This document shows positions 57,100 to 64,000 of a stretch of 64,000 nucleotides of DNA, piece after piece; within the stretch, counting starts at the first letter, position 1, and each line of letters begins with the position of its first letter. The DNA comes from Larix kaempferi (Eukaryota; Streptophyta; Pinopsida; Pinales; Pinaceae), in the NCBI GenBank assembly GCA_027924585.1, contig BSBM01000190.1, positions 310,001 to 374,000 of the forward strand. Direction: 5' to 3'. The position numbers and the translations under genes are program-made. Below the pieces are notes generated by a model. That model had not been told where the DNA came from, made no database searches, and worked only from the letters and a program-made list of their open reading frames with translations.

Positions 57100-58738
57100 T
57101 GATGGATCCAAACATTAGGTAAGAACAAGCATCTAAATCCTTTTCTAATCAGTCATATTGGTCCAAAAAGGGAATACTATGATATCAAGTTGGTGAATGA
57201 TGTGTGCATCCTATTTAGGATTGTAAAATATTTCATTTTATATATTCTAGATGTTGTAGTCTTCCTTTCTCTAGCTAAAATGTACATGTGACACTGATGA
57301 GGTTGGTTGTTAGCAACATCCTTTTTGGGACAGGTATTAAACTGATATCTTTTTGACGCATGGAGTACATCAAGCCTGTTTTTCTCATAAAACAGATGAT
57401 TGGAACAGTCTACTTATAGTTCGTTGATGAAGCTAGAGGTAAAACAAAGGATTTTAAATATTGCAATAGTTTTGTATAAACCAATGTGCAGGACATGTAG
57501 AATTTAAGTAAAAATTGCAGTTGATGGGCACTAGTATCTGACTGAGGCCTAGTCCCTAAAGACTGAATAGATATTAGTGAACTTCCACTACGCTTGTTTT
57601 CTTTCATACCACGCTCCATGAAGTTATAACATAGGCACTACCAGTTCATTTTGTTTCATAGCTTCAAAAACTAGGTATTTAAGTAGTATGGCATGGCTTA
57701 CACAGCAAGCCCCATTTTTGCATGAACTCAATTATCTTAGAAGACATTAAGATTTGTGATGTTGAAATAATGATTTTGAAGTAAATTAAGACTCCTATTT
57801 TCCCAGTATATTGAGTAATATTTTGTTCTTGTGTCACCTTGGATAAGGGCCCATCCATAGGTGATTACAGGGGCTTGTGCACTAAGTTATATTTAGTGCT
57901 TTCATATGAATGTGATAGAACATAGTAGATTTACTACAATTTGTAGAGGATTTACAGTATATCGACAAATTAGCTTTGCTGAATTATTTCTGCACCTTTA
58001 ATTTAGTTTGAATGTTTCTTTATTGTTTCTGCAATTTCCAATCGAGTATTTATTTGTATCACATGGGATCTTTTCATATGATCTTGTTAAAGAATTGAAC
58101 TTCTAAGTTTTTTCTATTACTTACTCATAATTTGGTGTAATCAAAATACCTAGACTCGGTGTGTGAATGGTAGGGTAGATCAGGGGTTTCCTCCAAAGGT
58201 TCGTCTAAACTAGGCGAGGAATGTTCCAAAAATTGTCCATGAAACAACTGATAAATGGATATATGACTAGTCAAATGAGGGGATCCATGTCCCTTGCAAC
58301 TCTTAGATCATAGAGTAAACTTCCCTTTTCTTTTTACCAAACAATCCTTCTTTACTCGTTTTTAAAGACTACTAGGCATCATTAGAGTTTCTTTGTAGGT
58401 TTCACATACTGTGCAAGACCCTCGGAAGTTTGTACAAACCCATGGATTGATGATTAAAGGAAAGGTTTAGATACAACACCATTGCTGGAATCTTGTCCCA
58501 ATAGGATAAAGTATTGTTGATGTTTGATTGAGCTCATCATAGTGAATGAAGGGAAAGGACGCATCTATTTATTGCTTGCTAAAATTTCATTTCATAATAA
58601 ATATTATTGTTAAATATTAATAATAATATTATTAATGTCATAAATATATTTAAATATTATTTCTTTTGATGGCCCGACTTGAGGATGAGACATCATGATG
58701 CTACAAAGGCCAACACTCCCTCTTATCTAAGGAGGTAT
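57100..58738 (+). repeat. Probable 3' LTR of C, truncated by F
   Basis: AT-rich, non-coding DNA starting TGATGG after a PPT-like tract. No 5' partner is in the window, so the assignment rests on position alone. It is interrupted at 58739 by the LTR of F. Confidence 0.35.
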
Positions 58739-59714
58739 TGTTATAGGTCAAATCTACACTTCTCCGTCCGTGATCACATTACGCTGTCGATCACACAAAA
58801 AGACAACATGGATTGAAGAGCTAGGTTGACCTAGATGATGTATGGACCTGAAATACCCTCTTCAGCTAAGAATTTCCCTGTTTCTCCTAATATTTTGACA
58901 TGTGCGCTACTCTATGGGCAGTAAACTAGTGCACATCTGCTAGTATGCCCTACTTTCCTCAAGGGAAACCAATGCACACCTTTTGAAAGTTGCAAACGCA
59001 TGTTGTAAAATAGTAAATTTGCATACTGTGCACTACTATGCCTTAAGAAACTCGCGCACATCTTAAGATGAAACCAAAAAATATATTAAGTTTACGAATT
59101 GGGATTAGTTGAAGTTGGTTCTACAACTTCCCCAACCTCCCAATTCAACCACCTCTTGATTCCAACTCCCTACCTTGTCCCATAAATACTAGGAGGATCC
59201 ATGAGAGGGGTTAGAAGAAATGACCTAGAAGAAAGGATTTAAGCATTGTTATGCTGGAGGAAAGTACCAAGTCATTGTGAAGTGAAGGAGCCCAGGACTC
59301 GGTTGCAGAAACATCTTGACATGTCAGGTATATTGTACTGATTTCATGTTTCTTTGACAATAAAAAGGTCGAAATACCCTTCCTATCCCAAATTGAATGT
59401 CTACTAGATTGTATATTAATTTGGCTTAGTATCTGATTATTGTTGATGTTTGATTGTTTTCAATATTCATCATATTTATATAGTCAAGACATGATGAGGA
59501 AGGTATCTTTTGTGTTGAAGGTTCACCATAGCAAAGGATCAAGCGGAAGACCAAACAAAATTTGGGACCAGCCGTCGATTAAAGGTACATCTTCTTATAT
59601 CTTGATATCTTTCATTTGTAGGAACTAAATGCAACTTAATGAATGTATTTACCTGTCAACCCTGCTAAGTTGGTAGTGTCTCTCCTCACTATAGGGTAAT
59701 AATCCCGAACAACA
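58739..59714 (+). repeat. 5' LTR of F (976 bp)
   Basis: Begins TGTTATAGGTC, ends CGAACAACA. A TATA-like CCCATAAATA at about 59178 is preceded by roughly 100 bases nearly identical to E. Confidence 0.75.
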
Positions 59715-59717
59715 GAC

Positions 59718-59735
59718 TAGCGACTCTTTTGGGGA
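59718..59735 (+). other. Primer binding site of F (tRNA-Arg-like)
   Basis: TAGCGACTCTTTTGGGGA starts three bases after the LTR. It resembles TGGCGACTC..GGGGA sites of Ogre/Tat elements, with a mutated second base. Confidence 0.55.
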
Positions 59736-61772
59736 GTAACCATGTGTTTTTATGCTCTAGGAGACCTAGTTAGGTTTTCTTCCAGTCCCTTTTTCAGTCT
59801 TTTTGATTCTTTGAGAGGTCTTGTAGGTCTTTGTTACTTGTTCCTTACTACTTGATTCATCTTAGTTTGCTATTGTAAAGCTTGTTTCTGTCCTTTTGTG
59901 ACATGTGCGCTGGTCTTCCCTAATAACAGTAGCACATACCACTTAATGAGCACTGCTTTATACACTACACAGTAGCGCATATGTCCTAGTGTGCGTTGGT
60001 TTATGCACTACACAGTAGTGCATTTTCTTGTAGTGTCTAGTTTTTTATTAGGGTTTGATTTCCAGTGGTTTGATTCCAGTTCCAGCCTGTTGCTTTTCCT
60101 CCTTGATTGACCCCTGAGACTTCCATGTCTCTTTTGAGTCTTGTTGACCTCTCTTGAGTCTTTTAATTTGGCTTTGCTTTCTTGCGTACTTGTTTAAGTG
60201 TATTTACTGCTTTCTAGCCCTTTTTGAAGTTCGTGCACTATCCTTTTCTGGACATAGCTGCATACCTGTACCCTAGTTGCTTGTTGTAGTCATACAGACT
60301 TGCATTCTTAACGTTTGTTGTCTATTGCAATGTTTAGCACACTTCACTTCGTCTTATCCTTTCCTTTAGGGTTTGACCTTCAAGTTTGAGTCCTTAGGGT
60401 TGCTTTCGAAAGGTTGCTTGATTTAGATACTTTCTGATTTGATTTTCATTTCAGTCCAAGTAAGTCAAAGCCTTCTAGTTAGCCTTCTTTCAAGTCCGTG
60501 TGTTGATAAGGTCATTCTTGGTTCGCTTGCCTACTTTTTGCTTGGTTTAGTGTTTTCTTAGGGTTTTGGTGCTTAGGAGCAAACTGTTTAGGTATTCCTT
60601 TCCGTTACGAGCGTTTCTTTTCCCTGTTTCTTTTACACTTTGTTTTCAAGCCTAAAGTTTTTTCTTTCCGAAACAACTTGGTAGTGTGAGTCTTCCTCGA
60701 ATCTTTTTGATTTATTTGTTTTGGGCCATTTAGATGTTTGTCTTACGAACACTTTACATTTAGATCTTACTTGCTTTTGTACAAAGTTCTCTTTCTTTAA
60801 CAATTATCAGAAAAGACAAAAAATTGTTCAAGTAGCTTACTAGTAAGGTCTTTCATTATTTTAAGGTAGCATAGTTTGATTTGAAATATTAAAAGAAAAT
60901 ACAAAAAGATTTGATTTGGGATTTCCTAGTTTTCGATTTCTGAAAGAATACAAATGGAAAAGAGAATTTTTTTTTGTGAATTTGAAAGATTTGCTTTACA
61001 TGCACTTTACTTTCATATAAACCATTCCAAACACCACACTACAACCCTTGAGTAACAAGTATCCCTTAAAAAGGAATATTAATAAAATTTATTAGCAACA
61101 TTTTTATTTTTAGGGATACACATCATCAACTAGCTTAGGCTAGAGTTTCAGACTTAAATCACCTTAAACAATCCGATACTCAACAATCGTAGTACGACTT
61201 TCATTTAAGTAAATCCATCTTTATCAAATAGTCTTGGGATTCTCTACTCAAACCAGTTAAGCACGAGGCTGTGGGAGATTGGAATTGTTGAGGATATCCC
61301 CTCACTTTCCTCTCAACCATAAACCAGATTTGACTCACGTACGGGGGTCCTTTCGGACTTCGGGATTTGCTACCCTGCCCATGCGTTTCAACTAGGCTGA
61401 TGACTGTCCCCCCAGGTTATTTCGTATTGATGGTAGCCTTAGTATTAGACCTTTAGGGATCTACACAGGTAGAGTGGGAGGTTATTCCACTTCACCTCGG
61501 ACAGACGTGGAAGGTAACCCTTTGGAACTAATCCTGGGAAGGCGGTTTGGTGATTCAAACGCTTGCACCCAGTGGACCTCCGGAGGATGCCACGTAACTG
61601 ACTTTCAATACTCTGATAGTCTGTTCTGGGCCCTGATCATCCCAGACTTGCTTCCGAGAGTATTTTCCATTGTTTGCCTGGTTTGATCACTTAGGATTTT
61701 TTAGTGGTGTGCTCTTTGTGCCCTTTGTTTTTAGTTGGCCTTAGATATTTTTGGCCCGTTGAATCAGAAACT
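59736..61772 (+). other. Long leader of F
   Basis: T-rich and non-coding. At 59890-60030 it contains two more copies of the CACTACACAGTAG(C/T)GCAT motif related to the inverted motif in the LTRs. Short ORFs are not convincing. Confidence 0.5.
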
Positions 61773-62501
61773 ATGGATAGCACCCCAGTGAGCACCAATC
61801 AAGGGACCCCTGTTCAAGGGGATCCTTGTGCTTTTCCATTCATTAGGAACATTGGTACTCCCTTAATGGCTACTTTGAATTTTCCAGGATTCACTATAGG
61901 GCTACCAGTTTGGTTGCTTTCCACTCCGAAAGCCTTGCATGCTCCTGATGGTTCTCAAGTAAGCACTTCACATCAAGAGCAGCAGAACCCTATGCCTGCT
62001 TCACCAGTAGCAACTTCTCCTCCTCCTTCTACCTCATGTGGTGAAAAAAATAATATTAGTAACCAACAGTCTAAAAGGAATAGATGGAGGAAGAATAGGG
62101 AGAATATGCCAAAGCAAGAGGGAAGCTATCCAGCCTCTAGAAGTCATGCTGGGGGCACCCACCCAATATCTGGAGTTCATGTTGGGGGAACTCTTTCAGT
62201 CACTCGAAATCATATTGAACCTCGCCACCCAGCCTCTGAAGGTCATGCTGGGGGCACCTACCCAACCTCTGGTGGTCATATTGGGAGAACCCACTCAGTG
62301 ACTGTAACTCATACTGAACCCACCCACCCAGCCTCTGAAGGTCATGCTGGGGGCACCTACCCAACCTCTGGTGGTCATGTTGGGAGAACTCGCTTAGCCA
62401 CTATAAGTGATACTGAACCCACCAACCCAGCCTCTGAAGGTCATGCTGGGGGCAGCTACCCAGCCTCTGGAGGTCATACTGGGGGAAAAATTTCATGTTA
62501 G
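61773..62501 (+). CDS. Truncated first ORF of F with an 11-residue repeat
   Basis: An ATG at 61773 starts a frame open for 242 codons; the last residues and stop lie in the inserted D-family LTR, so the original C terminus is lost. The first ~118 residues are Pro/Ser/Thr-rich with a basic stretch (SKRNRWRKNREN). From 62127 come eleven units of 11 residues with the pattern xPASxGHxGGT, organised as 33-residue triplets in which the third unit differs. No family is recognised. The position after LTR, PBS and leader suggests a gag-like or leader ORF of a Tat/Ogre-type element, but no Gag motif is seen. Confidence 0.45.
   Translation: MDSTPVSTNQGTPVQGDPCAFPFIRNIGTPLMATLNFPGFTIGLPVWLLSTPKALHAPDGSQVSTSHQEQQNPMPASPVATSPPPSTSCGEKNNISNQQSKRNRWRKNRENMPKQEGSYPASRSHAGGTHPISGVHVGGTLSVTRNHIEPRHPASEGHAGGTYPTSGGHIGRTHSVTVTHTEPTHPASEGHAGGTYPTSGGHVGRTRLATISDTEPTNPASEGHAGGSYPASGGHTGGKISC
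62127..62489 (+). repeat. Hierarchical 33-bp / 99-bp coding tandem repeat
   Basis: Eleven 33-bp units; units 1, 4, 7 and 10 (PASEGHAGGT type) and 2, 5, 8 and 11 (PTSGGHVGRT type) are alike, with 3, 6 and 9 more diverged. This gives a 99-bp higher-order period, which ends six bases before the insertion at 62496. Confidence 0.85.
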
Positions 62502-63118
62502 TTTTTCAGAATTTACTTCAATATGATCTAGGATCTTCACTGAGAGAACAACATGTATAGCATATCTACAACATATCAATCATGGACACAATAATGCAAG
62601 CACACAAGAGACACAGCGTTTACTTGGGGAAAACCATAAAGGTGAAAAACCCCAATAACTTCCTCAGAGATAGATAGAGCAATGATACAACCCAAGAATA
62701 AGAGATAGACATCTCCTAGCAGCAGCTTCTCCTCCTCCACAAGTGCGCCACTCTCCAAAGAGTGTGTGTGAGAATAGAATGGTCAAATAGAGTGCCTCCC
62801 GCACTCTTTTTATACTTGGCTTGACTTGCCTAATAACATTTACTAGGTCGAACTTAACTTAACCACATAACATAAAGCTGACTGGGCCGACCCCCAATAG
62901 GGTGGTCTAATAACCCTTTGACCCACATGGCCAACCCCCAATAGGGTGGTCTAATAACCCTTTGACCCACATGACTTATACAGGGCCGACCCCAACAAGG
63001 TGTTCGAATAACCCATCAATTATAAGTTACGAAACTTACAATATAAATGATGACACTTCCGTATAGAGGAATAATAACATCTCTATAGGAATACAAACAC
63101 TTCCGTATAGAGTAATAA
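62496..63118 (-). repeat. D-family Copia LTR (partial)
   Basis: Starts TGTTAGTTTTTCAG. It shares with D's LTR the blocks ACACAAGAGACA, GGGGAAA(A)CC..GGGTGAAAAACC-like, and the GGGCCGACC...GGTCTAATAACCC module. GCCAAGTATAAAAAG on the minus strand is a TATA-like box. A 56-bp tandem duplication of the GGCC(G/A)ACC...CCCACATG module lies at about 62885-62985. The right end is lost where element I begins. Confidence 0.6.
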
Positions 63119-63504
63119 TGTTAGGAACCTATGTCAACCCTTCTCTTTACTATGTTAGTATATTGTTGTTGGACGCATATGCTTTGTAAGTCGTTTCGTA
63201 GTATTTGTTGATCCATAGTTTATATTAGCCCATAGTATTGACCCATATTATTGGACGCATATGCTTTGTAAGTCATCCCATAGTATTATATGTCCCATGG
63301 TTTTGACTCATAGTATTGGGCATAGACTTAGTATATAAGTGTGTGTTGAGGTCATTGAAGGCACCGTGAAGTTAATTGTATTGAGCTTGCTCAAAGGAGG
63401 TTGCCCCCTCGAAGTGGCCCGTGATCGATATAAAAAGTGATTCTATTCTATTATTTCTGATATCTCATGTATTTGCATTAATTAATTATTGCAGGTTCAT
63501 CACA
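63119..63504 (+). repeat. 5' LTR of Copia element I (~386 bp)
   Basis: Begins TGTTAGGAACC and ends GTTCATCACA, two bases before a PBS. TATATAAG at about 63332 fits a TATA box. The start is uncertain: another TGTTAG occurs at 63153. The ATTGGACGCATATGCTTTGTAAGTC block occurs twice inside it. Confidence 0.6.
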
Positions 63505-63506
63505 TC

Positions 63507-63517
63507 TGGTATCAGAG
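63507..63517 (+). other. Primer binding site of element I
   Basis: TGGTATCAGAG, the standard initiator tRNA-Met PBS of Copia elements. Confidence 0.85.
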
Positions 63518-64000
63518 AACTTTCTTGGGCTCGTTGGGTGGAATTTCTATCAATTTTTTTTTCGCATCTGTTGCAGCTTCGGATTTGGGAATAATCCCTA
63601 TCCGCTTAACTGTGAGAAGTACTTGGGCATAAGCCGTAAAAATCATTGTGAGGAGTACCACAGGAACCCCAAAGTAGCTGGCCCATTGAGAGGACCTGCC
63701 AGCGAAAAGGGCAACTGTTAACACCTAAAAAGTGCTCACTAGCTCATTCCCTTACTCACATGACCCATTTGTCCACTTTTCCACCATATGAGCCTCTGAA
63801 ACCAACAAAAGGTCACCAAAAGACCTTAGTACACCCCTTTTTCCATTAAAAAAGATTATTTTTCCAAAAAAAAATCATAAAAAACCCTCAAAAAGGGTCC
63901 AAATTCCCAAAAATATTAAAAAGGGAATTAAAATATTATTTTTATTCAAAAAAGGAAAAAGGAGGGAAAAATACCTAAACTATGTTGGTCAATACCATTG
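63518..64000 (+). other. Leader of element I
   Basis: No + strand ORF is supported. The last 200 bases are A-rich. The element continues outside the window. Confidence 0.5.

Larger units (their letters stand above)
5175..58738 (+). mobile_element. Element C: old Athila/Tat-like Ty3 retrotransposon hosting the whole nest
   Basis: C's pieces are 5175-6644, 29912-30299, 36749-40732 and 54010-58738. Each junction is an LTR end of an inserted element with a TSD (TAGAA, ATATT, ATCAG), and homology to element A's gag, protease, RT, integrase and ORF3 continues across every junction in order. C therefore received E, B, D, G and probably F. Its 5' LTR and gag N terminus lie left of the window beyond E. 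A PPT-like GTTTGGGGAAGA at 57088 followed by TGATGG suggests its 3' LTR begins at 57100 and is cut by F. All C genes are broken. Confidence 0.75.
58739..62495 (+). mobile_element. Element F: 5' part of an E-family element
   Basis: A 5' LTR (58739-59714), a tRNA-Arg-like PBS, a 2-kb leader and a partial ORF (61773-62501) run to 62495, where a D-family LTR interrupts. The LTR is related to that of E, but E and F are separate insertions: the outer flanks do not match, E's copy has a PPT before it and F's has a PBS after it. Its remaining part lies outside the window. Confidence 0.65.

Noticed and set aside
4145-59714. The LTR-like copies at 4145-5174 and 58739-59714 as the two LTRs of one 55-kb element (C itself).
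   Set aside because: Outer flanks do not match (GCATC versus GACTA). The left copy is preceded by a PPT and not followed by a PBS; the right copy is followed by a PBS-like site. C's gag starts mid-domain right at the left copy, as expected for an insertion. The copies differ by about 20%.
63512-63724. Minus-strand 70-codon ORF with a hydrophobic stretch (YFGVPVVLLTMIFTAYAQVLLTV) as a membrane protein gene.
   Set aside because: It overlaps the PBS and leader of element I, is short, and matches no family I recognise. It could be a captured exon, but nothing else supports it.

Overview
The window looks like intergenic DNA from a large, repeat-rich plant genome. A gymnosperm is my best guess, inferred from slow-decaying, deeply nested LTR retrotransposons with long 3' accessory ORFs; angiosperms are not excluded. 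I see no host gene, tRNA, rRNA or CRISPR array. Almost every base can be assigned to a nest of retroelements, which I name A to I. Boundaries come from TG...CA LTR ends, primer binding sites (PBS), polypurine tracts (PPT) and target-site duplications (TSD) read directly from the sequence.

The backbone is element C, an old Ty3 (Athila/Tat-like, no chromodomain) on the + strand. Its gag is at 5175-6644, protease at 29912-30299 and 36749-37100, RT/RNase H/integrase at 37184-40226, a third ORF at 54676-57050, and a probable 3' LTR begins at 57100. Five elements have been inserted into it. E, at the left edge, is represented by its last 5.2 kb, ending in a 3' LTR at 4145-5174. B (6645-29911) is a Copia element with TSD TAGAA. 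D (30300-36748) is a Copia element on the minus strand with TSD ATATT. G (40733-54009) is a nearly intact Ty3 element with TSD ATCAG. F is represented by a 5' LTR at 58739-59714 plus PBS and runs off the right edge. B itself carries a solo LTR of the G family (7505-9079, TSD ATACT) and a complete Ty3 element A (10732-26453) sitting inside B's integrase. F is interrupted by a D-family LTR (62496-63118), which is cut by the 5' LTR of a further Copia element I (63119-63504).

G is the youngest and best preserved: 1428-bp LTRs with about 19 differences by eye, an open 2031-codon gag-pol, an upstream 161-codon ORF and an 882-residue downstream ORF. The other elements are pseudogenised, often with TAG/TGA/TAA where the family has Gln, Arg or Trp.

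The most interesting content is the unconventional coding capacity. Four elements (E, A, C, G) carry an accessory ORF with a domain resembling plant-mobile-domain or plant transposon-associated proteins. It is in sense orientation with a coiled-coil tail in A and G (and apparently C), but antisense and split by an intron in E. G also has a second capsid-like domain between protease and RT, five CCHC knuckles, a leader of tandem repeats each starting a small MVPLP-type uORF, and a TATA-like site just ahead of its third ORF.
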